Assembly: GCF_900010755.1 (NCBI RefSeq)
Contig: NZ_CZJT01000091.1
Location: 112,173-176,172, forward strand
DNA: 64,000 nucleotides
Direction of reading: 5' to 3'
DNA from: Paeniglutamicibacter antarcticus
GTDB taxonomy: Bacteria > Actinomycetota > Actinomycetes > Actinomycetales > Micrococcaceae
Shown: positions 16,193 through 25,038 of the stretch, one piece after another
How the letters are laid out: each line of letters begins with the position of its first letter
Numbering within the stretch: position 1 is the first letter of the stretch
Program-made: the position numbers and the translations under genes
Notes under the pieces: generated by a model
What the model was told of the DNA's origin: nothing
Databases searched by the model: none
Seen by the model: the letters and a program-made list of their open reading frames with translations, nothing else

Positions 16193-17893
16193 TCAGGAGG
16201 CGATCAGCTTGAGCTCCCGCCGGCCCAGGGTTTTGCCGGTGATCCAGTGGTTCCATTCGACGCGCAGCCTGTAGGTTCCCGCCTCAGGTGGACGCAGCAG
16301 CACGTCGTAGCGTTCGGCCGCGCCCATCGCCACCACGTGGGTGAGCAGGTGGGCCCGGGGGTCTTCCAGCATGCTGGTGGGGATCGCCGGGGCGCCGGGG
16401 ATAGTGGTGTGCCGGTAGGGGCGCCCGTCGTGGGCAATCAGCTCGGCGATGCGGGCCGGGGAGCCGTCCTCGTGTAGGAAATAGAGCTTGTTGGGCAGGT
16501 AGTTCCCGTCCAACAGGCGCATCAGGCTGGGGGCCTTCCCGTTTCCCTTGACGTTGACGGGCAGTTCGGTGGGGGCCCAGACGGCACCCTCGCGTTCCTT
16601 GCGCGAGTTCAGCAGCCCGCCGGTGATGTAGAAATGATCGGGCTCAAACCTGTTCAGTCCCACGTCCTCGCCCGATAGCCCGGCGGCATGGTGCAGCGAG
16701 TGCCAGCGGGGGTCCACCGAATACATCATGATCAGCGACTCGGTGGCGATATCGTATTCGGGCCCGTCGGCAAACGCCCTGCGGTTTCCCGGTGCCACGG
16801 GGAAGCCATCGAGCACCACCGGGTCGATGACCAGCGGGCCCAGCAAGCCCATTTGCGCGTGCAAGGTGGTGTTGACGTGGCAGTGGTAGAAGTAGGTGCC
16901 GGCCGCGCCGTAGTTGGGGTTGCCGGCCCGCCCGGGCTCCGGCTGCCACTGGTAGGTGTAGTGGTCTTCGATTTCGAAGGACGTGTGGCCCACGCCGTCG
17001 TTGCGCGGGTCGGGTTCCATGCCGTGCCAGTGGATTGTATGCGGGCCCATGCTGGGTTCCACCCGGGCGTGGAAGATGTCCCTTTCCTTGGGCCGCAGGG
17101 TGGGGCCGGGGAAGCCGCGGCCGGAGGTGTCCGAGTGGAATACCCACATCAGGAATTCGGCCCCGTCCGGGAACGTCAGCTTCCGGTTGGCAACATCCAG
17201 GTTCACCGATAGCTGCGGGGTTTGAAGGAATTGGGTTTCCGGGGTTTTCTGCTGCATTTGGTGCGAGGCGAAATCAGCCTGGGAATCGTAGTCCCGCTCC
17301 TCCCCGTCATCATCGTCCGAGGACGGGGAGGCGGTGGTGGGTTTGGGCGACGGGGATGAGGGCGACGTTGAGCTGGTGCTCCCGGTGGAGCTGGTGGGTC
17401 CCGCGGTAGATGCCGGGGGTGTGGTGGAAGGGGTCGCAGGGGTTGGCGTCGGCGGCTTGGTGGGTGTTGGGGTCGGCTTCGGAGTCGGTTTTGGTGTTGG
17501 CTTGGGCGTGACGCTGGCCGATGGCTTGGGGGTCGGTTTCGGGGTCGGTTTTGGTGTTGCGCTGGCTGAAGGCTTCGGCGTCGGCTTTACGGTGGGCTTC
17601 GGAGTTGGCTTGGGGGTCGGCTTGGGCGTTGGTTTGGGAGCCGGCTTCGGTTTCGGTTTGGGCGTTGGCTTGGCTGTCGACTTGGGGGCCGGCTTGGGGG
17701 TCGGCTTGGGCGAGGGCTTTACTGTCGGCTTGGCCTTGGCCACAGGAGCCTTGGGCTTGGGCTTGGGTGCCGCCGTGGCTTTTGGTGCCGTGGTGGATTT
17801 TGACTGGGTGGATTTTGGCGTTGGCGTGGGGTTGGTGGTGGCGCGGCCGATTCCCACTGCGGCACCGAGTGATTCCCAGAATGGTGTATTCAT
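16193..17893 (-). CDS. Multicopper-oxidase-like protein with long Pro/Lys/Thr-rich spacer (second of pair)
   Basis: 566 aa from the ATG at 17893, which has GGAGG at good spacing; the ATG at 17908 overlaps that site. Residues about 20-200 are a low-complexity TPKP/APKP spacer followed by Ser/Thr/Pro and an acidic DDDDGEE patch. Then comes a cupredoxin domain with THIHWHG-type motif [12 protein letters not shown] and [16 protein letters not shown], which supply type-3/type-2 copper His pairs and a type-1-like Cys. No signal peptide is visible although the fold is normally extracytoplasmic. It starts 4 bp after the stop of the other oxidase gene, so they form one operon and may work as one enzyme. 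The substrate is unknown (metal ion or phenolic). Confidence 0.8.
   Translation of the reverse strand: MNTPFWESLGAAVGIGRATTNPTPTPKSTQSKSTTAPKATAAPKPKPKAPVAKAKPTVKPSPKPTPKPAPKSTAKPTPKPKPKPAPKPTPKPTPKPTPKPTVKPTPKPSASATPKPTPKPTPKPSASVTPKPTPKPTPKPTPTPTKPPTPTPATPSTTPPASTAGPTSSTGSTSSTSPSSPSPKPTTASPSSDDDDGEERDYDSQADFASHQMQQKTPETQFLQTPQLSVNLDVANRKLTFPDGAEFLMWVFHSDTSGRGFPGPTLRPKERDIFHARVEPSMGPHTIHWHGMEPDPRNDGVGHTSFEIEDHYTYQWQPEPGRAGNPNYGAAGTYFYHCHVNTTLHAQMGLLGPLVIDPVVLDGFPVAPGNRRAFADGPEYDIATESLIMMYSVDPRWHSLHHAAGLSGEDVGLNRFEPDHFYITGGLLNSRKEREGAVWAPTELPVNVKGNGKAPSLMRLLDGNYLPNKLYFLHEDGSPARIAELIAHDGRPYRHTTIPGAPAIPTSMLEDPRAHLLTHVVAMGAAERYDVLLRPPEAGTYRLRVEWNHWITGKTLGRRELKLIAS
17290..17860. repeat. Low-complexity DNA coding for the Pro/Lys/Thr/Ser spacer
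   Basis: Degenerate tandem units of the type GGCTTGGGCGTTGG / GGGGTCGGC run through this stretch and encode alternating TPKP, APKP and PTPT on the minus strand. Unequal crossover could change the spacer length. Confidence 0.8.
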
Positions 17894-17897
17894 GGCA

Positions 17898-19343
17898 CTA
17901 GCCTCCATTCACCGATGACTTGAGTTCCCAGTGGGCGACGAGCCCGCCGGGGTACATCCCGCCGGCCGCGGTTTGCGACATCTCGGCGTGGCAATGCATT
18001 GGATACTTCCAGTCTTCAGTCCGGTTGAACCAGACCTGGTCGGTGGCATCAGGTGGCCGTTTCATCGGGATCATGCAGTCCTTGCGGTCCATGGGCGGAA
18101 GTTCGACCACGTCCTCCCACTGCTGGAGCACGACGTGCCCGTCCTCATCGACCATCCCGAAATCGCGCGGCCATTCAACATTGTTGCGCCGCACCGTCCA
18201 CAGGTGGTTGCCGTGGAAATGAATTTGGTGGTTGGCGATTCCAGCGTTGACCATGCGCACCATCTGGCCCGCGCGGATGGTGCCCAGCACCAGGTCTTCG
18301 CCGAAATCGCGGATGTCGATCTGCCGGGGGTAGCCGGAGACCAGTGATTCCTCGTGGGAGGCCTTGTTCAACGCGGCATTGGGGGAGTGGCCCAGAGCCT
18401 CGTAGCCGCTGCGGTCGTTGAGCATGAAGTAGCGCGGCAGCGCCGGATCTGCATCTTGGTCCACGGTGCCGCCGCCGGCCTCGATCCCGGTCCAGGTGGT
18501 GCAGATCGCGTGGGTGACCCACAGCCATTGCCGTTCAAAACCTGCTTGGCCCGGTGCCACGGACCAGGCGTCCTGCGGGTCAAGCACCACCAAGGACCCG
18601 AAGAGTCCCATGGCGCGCTGCACGGGGGCGTTGGTTGGGTCGTGGTAAATGTAGGTGCCGGAATACGGCGCGGGGAATTCCAGGTAGGCCTCCCCGCCCG
18701 GGGGGATGGGGCCGGTGGTGATGTCGGCGCGGCCGTGGGCCGCCTGGGCAAAGGTGAGCGCGTGGGAGCCGGCCAATTGGTTGAAGACGCGGATCCGCAC
18801 CGTCGAACCGGTTTCGGCGATGATGGTGCGCTGCGGGAAGTAGCTGGCCCAGTAGTTGCGCCTGATCAGGAACTGGCCGGGGTTCGCGGCATCGGGCCCG
18901 GAGGGCAGCGGTGTCCCGTTGGGTGGCGGCGCTGCAGTCAGCGGATAGGTCCTTGACTCGACGATGGAACCGTCCCTGGTGAAGACCTTGGGGGTGATGC
19001 GCAATGAAGGTTTTGCGTCCCGAAGAGCCGTTGGCCTGTCGCCGAATCCGCGCTGGTACACCAGGGAATCGTCGACCATTTTGGTGTAGCCCTCGTTGAT
19101 GTACAGGTCCAGGACCCCGGGCAACGGGGTGGCCATGGAAAGCGCCGCTCCGCGTGCGCGCCGAGGTGCGGCAGCCGCGGCGGGGCTTGCCACCGCCGCG
19201 AAAGCCGCGGCGATTCCGAGCCCCGCTGCGGCACCAAACTTCAGTGCGCTGGCCCTGTTGAGCGTGTGTTCACGTCCGTCGGCCGCCACTACTGGCAAGC
19301 CGGGCACGGGCTCCTGCGTCAATGGCTGGGTTTCAGGCAACAT
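17898..19343 (-). CDS. Multicopper-oxidase-like protein, exported (first of pair)
   Basis: 481 aa from the ATG at 19343, preceded by CTGGAGG. The N-terminus has a long polar region and then a hydrophobic export signal ([17 protein letters not shown] ... ASPAAAAA). The first cupredoxin domain seems to have lost its copper ligands: where HxH and HCH are expected it has SHALTF and YHDPTN. The last domain keeps [11 protein letters not shown] and [15 protein letters not shown], giving a type-1 site and half of a trinuclear cluster. It overlaps the upstream gene by 11 bp and is followed after 4 bp by the second oxidase, so the three genes are coupled. A metal or phenol oxidase role outside the membrane is likely. 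Confidence 0.82.
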   Translation of the reverse strand: MLPETQPLTQEPVPGLPVVAADGREHTLNRASALKFGAAAGLGIAAAFAAVASPAAAAAPRRARGAALSMATPLPGVLDLYINEGYTKMVDDSLVYQRGFGDRPTALRDAKPSLRITPKVFTRDGSIVESRTYPLTAAPPPNGTPLPSGPDAANPGQFLIRRNYWASYFPQRTIIAETGSTVRIRVFNQLAGSHALTFAQAAHGRADITTGPIPPGGEAYLEFPAPYSGTYIYHDPTNAPVQRAMGLFGSLVVLDPQDAWSVAPGQAGFERQWLWVTHAICTTWTGIEAGGGTVDQDADPALPRYFMLNDRSGYEALGHSPNAALNKASHEESLVSGYPRQIDIRDFGEDLVLGTIRAGQMVRMVNAGIANHQIHFHGNHLWTVRRNNVEWPRDFGMVDEDGHVVLQQWEDVVELPPMDRKDCMIPMKRPPDATDQVWFNRTEDWKYPMHCHAEMSQTAAGGMYPGGLVAHWELKSSVNGG

Positions 19344-19992
19344 GATCGGCCTCCAGGAATCCGGGGCGCCAGGCCACGGAGGGCAATGGCAAATGGATGG
19401 GTCCGTCAGCAGGGGCGGTGATGTCGTCAAAAAGCGCGGTGAATGACGTGGCGTCCGAGGGAACCAGGAAGCTGATATTGGCCCTGACCTCGGTGCCCGG
19501 GGCCAAAACCCCCGGCGTGAGATCGTTCCACCGGTTGACTACCAGCCACGGTTGGCTGTTTCCCCGCAGGCGTAGTTGGCCGGGGGAAAACAGCTGATCC
19601 TCATCGCTTTCGTTGAAGACCTCGAGTTGAAGCAGTACATGGTCACCGAAGGTCATGTTCACCGGTTGCGGAGATCTGCCTCCGGAGGCTTGGTGGCCTG
19701 CATGGGCGCCAGTGGTGGCGGCATTGGCCGAGAGCCTGGATTGCCGCTCCGCCCTGGAGATCCGCGCCCGGCCAAAGCTGGTGCGCACCGTGGTGGTGCC
19801 TGGAGGTCCAGCGGCCGAGAATGCCGCGGCCAGGGCGGCGACTCCACCGGCTCCGAGTACAAGCGTCGAGCCAAGGGTGATGCCCAGGGCTCGTCGTGAG
19901 AGCAAGGGCTGTTGCCCCGGATCGTCGTGGACGGGATCCAGCCCGTGAATACGATGGCGAGCCGTATAGTGTTTTCCCCAAGTTGCGAGCAT
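19333..19992 (-). CDS. Tat-type exported protein with immunoglobulin-like (DUF4352-type) domain
   Basis: 219 aa if it starts at the ATG at 19992 (AGGGGT 11 nt upstream); an in-frame ATG at 20070 would add 26 residues, and the choice is uncertain. A twin-arginine signal is visible: LLSRRALGITLGSTLVLGAG, then an Ala-rich hydrophobic core. A His-containing linker (AHAGHQ) is followed by a beta-rich domain (FGDHVLLQLEVFNESDEDQLFSPGQ...RL) that resembles DUF4352 folds. It is the first gene of the multicopper operon, overlapping the next by 11 bp, so it may help copper loading or assemble with the oxidases. That role is inferred from position only. Confidence 0.65.
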   Translation of the reverse strand: MLATWGKHYTARHRIHGLDPVHDDPGQQPLLSRRALGITLGSTLVLGAGGVAALAAAFSAAGPPGTTTVRTSFGRARISRAERQSRLSANAATTGAHAGHQASGGRSPQPVNMTFGDHVLLQLEVFNESDEDQLFSPGQLRLRGNSQPWLVVNRWNDLTPGVLAPGTEVRANISFLVPSDATSFTALFDDITAPADGPIHLPLPSVAWRPGFLEADHVA

Positions 19993-20592
19993 GTTTTCGA
20001 CACCCCTAATGTCAGCAGAGCCCCCCGGCGGCAATACCACCGATGGTGCCTTGCGGGGCTTTTCGGTCATCCTGCCGCTGTAGTGAAGCCCAGTATGGCC
20101 CTCACCGAAATAGGGTGTAAAGGAGCGCCAGAGCGTATTAGTCGTTGTACAAGGTTTCCCCAAGGTTTTCGCGATTCTTGGTACCCCACGGATCACTAAT
20201 CCGAAGTGCGGTTACGCCGCTGCGGGTGAGCCGCACCTGTGGTGTTTTGGCGGATAAACATTGAAGTCGTCAAGGCCACGCCAGCCCTAACCGGTGAGTT
20301 GTGTTCGCCGGAGGACTGGTAGTTGACGCTGCCCAACTGAGCGGAAAATTGGGCAGCTGCGGCCGCTGTAATTTGTCGGGGATTGCACGGGCAAGAGATG
20401 GAAGCTGACTGTGCTCTTGGCCCGGATCATCAAGTCGCACTGGTCTCGCGCGTGGCCGGTAGGGGTGGATTCGATGATGGTCTCGTGCAAGGATGGACAT
20501 TCCTGAGGGTGCCAGCCGGCATCGAAATTCCATGCCGAGGCAGCCGCAGGACGACCGGAACGCAGTTCAACTCGATGATGACGAGGAGATAT
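19993..20592. other. Intergenic region before the proline-rich gene
   Basis: 600 bp between divergent genes. It should carry the promoter of the multicopper operon. If the longer start of that operon (20070) is right, the gap shortens by 78 bp. I see no RNA gene or convincing hairpin. A minus-strand frame across 20287-20973 covers the proline-rich gene and has no ribosome site. Confidence 0.4.
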
Positions 20593-20889
20593 ATGTCCAT
20601 CCGAAATCCACGAGGCATCGACCCGCTGATCCGTACGCTCGGCGAAACTATTCCGCCGCAACACGCACCGGAGCCCCAACCACCCGCGGCCCCGCCGCCG
20701 ATGCCAGAACCGCCCTATCCGCCGACCCATGATCCGACCGAACCGCCAGGGCCTCCGGCACCCGAGCCCGGGCCCTACGAGCGGCCACCGGCTCCCGGTC
20801 CGATTGTTGACCCGCCGCTTTTCCCGAATCCGGCCCCCGGCCCCGATCCAATGCCAAATCCCGATCCCACGGCCGGAATACTGAGGTAG
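20593..20889 (+). CDS. Small proline-rich protein of unknown function
   Basis: 98 aa starting at the ATG at 20593 with a very good AGGAGATAT ribosome site. Upstream in-frame ATGs at 20575 and 20578 lie before that site and are rejected. After a basic start (MSIRNPRGIDPLIRTLGE) the protein is almost wholly Pro, Glu, Gly and Ala, with PEPxPP-type units and no membrane segment or signal peptide. It is likely disordered. The function is unknown. It stands alone between two minus-strand genes. Confidence 0.6.
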   Translation: MSIRNPRGIDPLIRTLGETIPPQHAPEPQPPAAPPPMPEPPYPPTHDPTEPPGPPAPEPGPYERPPAPGPIVDPPLFPNPAPGPDPMPNPDPTAGILR

Positions 20890-21028
20890 CTCGAGGGAAT
20901 CCCTGTAGATGCCGCGCACGCAAGTGCATGCTTCGGATCCCGATCGGAGTGACCGGCTGAGATACTCAGCCACCCGCGGTGCTCTGTTTTAAGTCGCCAC
21001 AGGGATGTCCGGTGGTGAACCTCACGGC

Positions 21029-21361
21029 TTAGGCCGCGCGGTTCACCACCGAGTAGTACCTATCAAGTAGGTTCTTGTTTTGATCCCGTAGTTCCCCGAA
21101 GGGGGCAACATTTGGTGCACCAAGGATCAGGACTTTTTCGAAAGCCACCCGAAGGTGACCGTTCTCCATCGTCGCTCCCTCAAGGGAGACGAAATTTTCC
21201 CTTGCGCCGAACGGGCCCAAGTGGACCGTGACGTAGTCTGCGTCGCCGGTGGACACATCCATGAAGATGTTGCCAAGGGTACCGATCTTTTTACCGTGCG
21301 GTCCGTAAACGACGCTCTTTGCATTGCGCAGCGCATAAACAAATCCGTGGCCAAGCATCAT
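21029..21361 (-). CDS. PRC-barrel domain protein (short)
   Basis: 110 aa. The PRC-barrel beta fold is visible: VYGPHGKKIGTLGNIFMDVSTGDADYVTVHLGPFG, then a strand around FVSLEGA and a final LGAPNVAPFGEL. It resembles the longer PRC protein at 24119-24664 (GSDGEKIGSLGQVFLDEATRQP ... GAPNIDP), so the two are paralogs. PRC barrels bind partner proteins or RNA and accompany stress proteins (DUF2382) in actinobacteria. AAGGA lies just before the tandem ATGs at 21361 and 21358. Confidence 0.75.
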   Translation of the reverse strand: MMLGHGFVYALRNAKSVVYGPHGKKIGTLGNIFMDVSTGDADYVTVHLGPFGARENFVSLEGATMENGHLRVAFEKVLILGAPNVAPFGELRDQNKNLLDRYYSVVNRAA

Positions 21362-21527
21362 GTTTCCTTACCGCTCCGGGTGCGCCTGTCGTCCAGTGCG
21401 CGTGGGCTGCCCACCGCCAGATCAGCGTGCGGCTCCATTACCGTTGCCCGTTCCGGGTCAAGCGAAGCACCGCATTCCTGGCTTTTCAAGCCTCGTTCGA
21501 GGATCGGGCTGGAGAAAGCCTGAGCTT

Positions 21528-22685
21528 TCAGAAAAGTGGTGATTCAGGCCGAAGGTATTCCTTGGTGCCGTGAGGAGCGGCGGTCGGATTGTCAGGGGCG
21601 CTGCCAGCAGTCAATTCCCTACGGGCATCGAGGATCACCTGGGAAAGCCCGCCTTGTGCGAAACTGCGGCGTTGGCGTTCCGCGCCCGTGCCCGTGCGCA
21701 ATAGCCGGTCCAACCCCTCAGTGACGTACACGGTATCGTTATTCGCTGCCAAGGCCGGCGTGATGTGTTTTAGCAGTGTTTCAACCGCGGTTCGCGCAGT
21801 GACTCGATGGCGGGATACCGGATCAAGCTGTGGCCCCACGAGACCATGCTTTGCCGATTGCCAGAGAGCAAGATCGAGTGTTTCCGGCATCAGGTTGTCC
21901 CCGACCGGAGCCTCATCCCGGCTGGCTTCCACCAGAGCCCGTACTATCAACGCCAGCAGCACCGAATCCCCGGCCTTGAGTTGCGCATCGGCCACCCGCA
22001 CCTCAACCGTCGGGTACCTGCTGGAAAGGCGCGCAGCCCAACTGATATGCCCCGAATCCAAGACCACGTCCGAGGCGAGGATTGCGGCTAAACGTTTGTA
22101 GTAGTCGCGAGCATTTTCAAAATAGGGCTGGATTCCCTGAACCGACCATTGGCGATATCGAATGGTCCTCCATGAGGCGAAGCCGGTGTCTTCTCCGCGC
22201 CAGTAGGGCGAGTTGGAGCCAAGTGCGGCCAGCAGGGGCAGCCACCGGCGTAATGAGTTCAATGCCGCAATTCCGGATTCCGCATCGGGAATGGAAACGT
22301 GTACATGCAGGCCGGAAATATACTGCTCGTCACAGATTCCTGGAGCAAAGGCCTGGATTCTTCGGTACCGCTCATTGTCGGAGATCCGGGCCGCGCCGGC
22401 AGGGATCGAGGGAAGTGTTCCGCAGGAAATTGGAATCATGCCCAGTTTCGCCGCCGTTCGTGCAAGTTCGTCACGATAGCTGCTCAGCGAGAAGTCTGCC
22501 TCAACGCCCGTGGTGCAAACCGGTGTTGCGTTTTCTACCTGGCACGCCAATAGCTCTTGCTGCGTTCCCCCTGATTCGGCGCCAATCGCCAACAACGAGC
22601 GCGCGGTTGCCGGGTCAGGCGTCGCCGGACGATAAGTGGCTTGTTCGAGCAGGAAGAATTCCTCTTCGATTCCAAAGGTACTCAT
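21528..22685 (-). CDS. Carboxylate-amine ligase of the YbdK / glutamate-cysteine ligase 2 family
   Basis: 385 aa from the ATG at 22685 with AAGGAG upstream. It opens MSTFGIEEEFFLLE, the hallmark of the GCS2/YbdK family (GxExE metal and substrate residues). SGLHVHVSIPD supplies further active-site residues, followed by WAARLSSRYPTVEVRVADAQ. Family members couple ATP hydrolysis to peptide-like bond formation, most often glutamate to cysteine. The true substrate in actinobacteria lacking glutathione is uncertain. It is divergent from the XRE/ImmA-like regulator and lies between two PRC-barrel genes. Confidence 0.85.
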   Translation of the reverse strand: MSTFGIEEEFFLLEQATYRPATPDPATARSLLAIGAESGGTQQELLACQVENATPVCTTGVEADFSLSSYRDELARTAAKLGMIPISCGTLPSIPAGAARISDNERYRRIQAFAPGICDEQYISGLHVHVSIPDAESGIAALNSLRRWLPLLAALGSNSPYWRGEDTGFASWRTIRYRQWSVQGIQPYFENARDYYKRLAAILASDVVLDSGHISWAARLSSRYPTVEVRVADAQLKAGDSVLLALIVRALVEASRDEAPVGDNLMPETLDLALWQSAKHGLVGPQLDPVSRHRVTARTAVETLLKHITPALAANNDTVYVTEGLDRLLRTGTGAERQRRSFAQGGLSQVILDARRELTAGSAPDNPTAAPHGTKEYLRPESPLF

Positions 22686-23014
22686 GTCACTCCTTGGGGG
22701 CGAGCGGGGGGGTGTGTGGTGGGCTGGTGCGCAGCGACGGGCCTCGCCGGCGACTTTCCTGGCGGCATAACCCGGGTTTGCGAGGCGAACCTGCGCCTCC
22801 CGTCGGGCCTGCTGGGGATGTCGGCCCATTGTCGAATTGGTAGGGGTGCGGAATTGTTTTATTGATATGCGAATAAATGTTGAATGTTTATCTACTTCTC
22901 ATCTTTACAGGGGCCCTCCGGGTGCGCAATGCTGGAGAGCGGCCACGGCTCCACTCGCCAGAAATCCTCTGAATCGCGTTGGGAAAAAGTCTACGAAGAC
23001 GAAAGTGAGGGGAC
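22686..23014. other. Divergent promoter region
   Basis: 329 bp between the ligase gene and the XRE regulator. The right end is AT-rich (about 22860-22910), with an imperfect inverted repeat ATAAATG...GTTTAT that could be an operator for the adjacent XRE protein. GAGGGG just before 23015 is the ribosome site. No gene is seen. Confidence 0.4.
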
Positions 23015-24022
23015 ATGAATGACATCGGGCAAAGGGTTCGGGATGCAGTCAAAGCCGCGGAAACGCCACTGAGCCAATCCAAGATTGCTGCGCATATTGC
23101 ACTGGGAACGGATGCCTTGAGCCGTTCACTCAATGGCCAGCGAAAGTTCTCAGCCATTGAGCTTTCGAAGTTGGCGGAACTGCTCAATGTGTCCCTGCAA
23201 TGGCTGGTGACGGGTGCAGCCTTCGAACCCGGTGCCGATGATGCGACCACCGCAAATGCTGCGGATCTCATCGGTGAGACCGTGGCATTCCCCGCCGGGG
23301 CTTATCGGGAAGTGGACCTGACGACACCGCCGATACCGACCCTGAGCCCAGAGCTTTCGCCGGAACAGGCAGCACGTCTCGTGGCTGTTCATTTGCGAGG
23401 CCAGGCCGATCGAGGGTTCGCGGAAGATATCCCGGCGGCCATCGAAGCCGCCTACGGCATCGGTGTCTTTGTTGTTGCCGAGGGGCCCGCTTTTGATGCG
23501 CGGGGCATGAGTTTGGGGGATCTGTCCTACATAGTCGTCAGGAGCACCGGCGCTTGGTACGAAGCGAACGTGGTGCTTTTGCGTGAGCTGGGAGCCCTTT
23601 TGGGCGGCAAGCAGCACCGTATCGGGACCCGGCAGGCTTCCTTGGATTCCTGGACCGAGGAGTTCGCTTTGGCGCTCTTGATGCCAGAGACAACGCTGCG
23701 CCAGATGGATTGGGGCAAACAAACTCCTCGAGAACTGGCGGCCTATCTGTGGAGCGCCGGGGTTTCGGCAAAATCCCTGATTCGTCGTCTCGATGGCCTG
23801 GGTATCGCGAAGGGACCTGCGCTCATCCATGCCGATGAGGGCACTCTTCAGCTGCTGGCCTGGCACGACCCTGACTGTTTGAGTCATCGCAGGGCGGGGG
23901 CCTATCGCTCACCGCGTATTCCCGCGGATTTGCTCAGCGCCCATTTGAAAGCCTTGCGAGACGGCTTGGTTACGGGGGAGTCTGTCGCCTGGATGCTGGA
24001 TACCCCACTCGAAGACTTGTGA
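23015..24022 (+). CDS. XRE-type regulator fused to a degenerate ImmA/IrrE peptidase-like domain
   Basis: 335 aa. Residues about 5-65 form a helix-turn-helix (SQSKIAAHIALGTDALSRSL, then LAELLNVSLQWL). Residues about 120-260 look like the ImmA/IrrE domain: a DIPAAIEAAYGIGVFVV start, VVLLRELGALLGG at the place of the zinc helix, and W.EEFALALLMPE that matches the E..ANxFAxxLLMP element. The expected HExxH is RELGA here, so both zinc His residues are replaced. The protein is probably not an active protease. It may sense stress or phage as a pure repressor. It faces the ligase gene divergently. Ribosome site GAGGGG, ATG 23015. Confidence 0.82.
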   Translation: MNDIGQRVRDAVKAAETPLSQSKIAAHIALGTDALSRSLNGQRKFSAIELSKLAELLNVSLQWLVTGAAFEPGADDATTANAADLIGETVAFPAGAYREVDLTTPPIPTLSPELSPEQAARLVAVHLRGQADRGFAEDIPAAIEAAYGIGVFVVAEGPAFDARGMSLGDLSYIVVRSTGAWYEANVVLLRELGALLGGKQHRIGTRQASLDSWTEEFALALLMPETTLRQMDWGKQTPRELAAYLWSAGVSAKSLIRRLDGLGIAKGPALIHADEGTLQLLAWHDPDCLSHRRAGAYRSPRIPADLLSAHLKALRDGLVTGESVAWMLDTPLEDL

Positions 24023-24118
24023 GGTTATCGCCCGGAGTGGTGCTGGGCCGGGGAATTTCACCGTTGAACTATGCGCCTGAACCATGCACTTGAACCGAGC
24101 GCCGAAGCGCTGTGGCCA

Positions 24119-24664
24119 CTACGGGTTGCCCGGGCGCGGATCCTCCTCGTGCGGGGGCAACGCTGGCCCGCTTGACGTGCTCAAATCCGGGTCGGCTTCT
24201 GTTACTTCAATGGTGCGCATCCTGGATTTCTCGGGAACCGCGTTGTCCTGATGAATGAGTTCATCGGCCATCAGGGGTGTGCCCAGCCCGGCTGCGGTCA
24301 CAGCAGCGCCGGGGTTGACGTGGTGGTGGCTCTGGTCTTCTGCTTCTTGCGGCTGCGCATAGTAGTTGTACAGCTCGCGTTCAGCTGCGGCACCCAGAGG
24401 TGAGGCCGGATCGATGTTCGGTGCCCCCTTGACCACGTGCTTGGTGTACCTGAGATTAAGGTGCCCATCGGCAAGCTCGGCGTCTTCAACGGGAACTATG
24501 TGCTCGGCGGAGCCGAAGAGTCCGGAATGCACCGAAACGAAGTTTGGCTGTCGGGTCGCTTCATCCAGGAATACCTGACCCAGGGAACCTATCTTTTCAC
24601 CGTCCGAACCAAAAACCTGGATTCGCTTTTCTGAAAGTTGCTGGAGTTGCTCGTGCTCTAACAT
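24119..24664 (-). CDS. PRC-barrel domain protein (long)
   Basis: 181 aa from the ATG at 24664 (AAGGAG upstream); a nearer-upstream start at 24679 overlaps the ribosome site. The N-terminal 90 residues are a PRC barrel (IQVFGSDGEKIGSLGQVFLDEATRQP, VSVHSGLFG, ADGHLNLRYTKHVVKGAP). The rest is a polar, probably disordered tail with HHHVNPG and a Pro/Glu end. It resembles stress-protein PRC modules that usually carry a DUF2382 tail, which is absent. It is convergent with the XRE gene. Confidence 0.75.
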   Translation of the reverse strand: MLEHEQLQQLSEKRIQVFGSDGEKIGSLGQVFLDEATRQPNFVSVHSGLFGSAEHIVPVEDAELADGHLNLRYTKHVVKGAPNIDPASPLGAAAERELYNYYAQPQEAEDQSHHHVNPGAAVTAAGLGTPLMADELIHQDNAVPEKSRMRTIEVTEADPDLSTSSGPALPPHEEDPRPGNP

Positions 24665-25038
24665 GCCGGACTCCTTCACGGGTTAGGCGGCTTCCCGGGT
24701 TGAACCCGGGAAAGCTGCGTTGCCTCGGAACGTGGGTGGTTCTTGGCGGGTTGTTCGGGCGAACTCCATGCGCATTGCTGTCCAAGAAACTTCCCCCGTG
24801 TTTCCGCGGCGGATTTGATGCCTTCCATCTCGGTGAGCGAAGAATGTTTCCGTTCACCTAGTTCAGATAATCATCTCGCCTTGGCCCGGGCAAGGGTGTG
24901 CGGGTTTCAAGCGCGTTTATTGAAGACTTGGTTGTGGCGCCGTTGCGATATCACCAACGAAAGAGTTCCCCGGGGTGCCTGCCAACGCAAAAGCCCGGCA
25001 TCTCCCTGAGGGGATGCCGGGCTTTTGAGCGTACGCGA
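24665..25038. other. Intergenic region with a terminator
   Basis: 374 bp. Apart from the hairpin at 24990-25027 I see nothing of note. Small frames here have no ribosome site or recognisable motif. Confidence 0.4.
24990..25027 (-). terminator. Intrinsic terminator downstream of mqo
   Basis: AAAAGCCCGGCATC pairs with GATGCCGGGCTTTT across a short loop. The A-run and T-run flanks make it work in both directions. It lies 12 bp after the mqo stop. Confidence 0.85.

Noticed and set aside
17290..17860. PT/PK-rich frame on the plus strand (Gly/Val-rich product)
   Set aside because: It is the shadow of the spacer of the multicopper gene; the minus-strand reading continues into a conserved cupredoxin domain.
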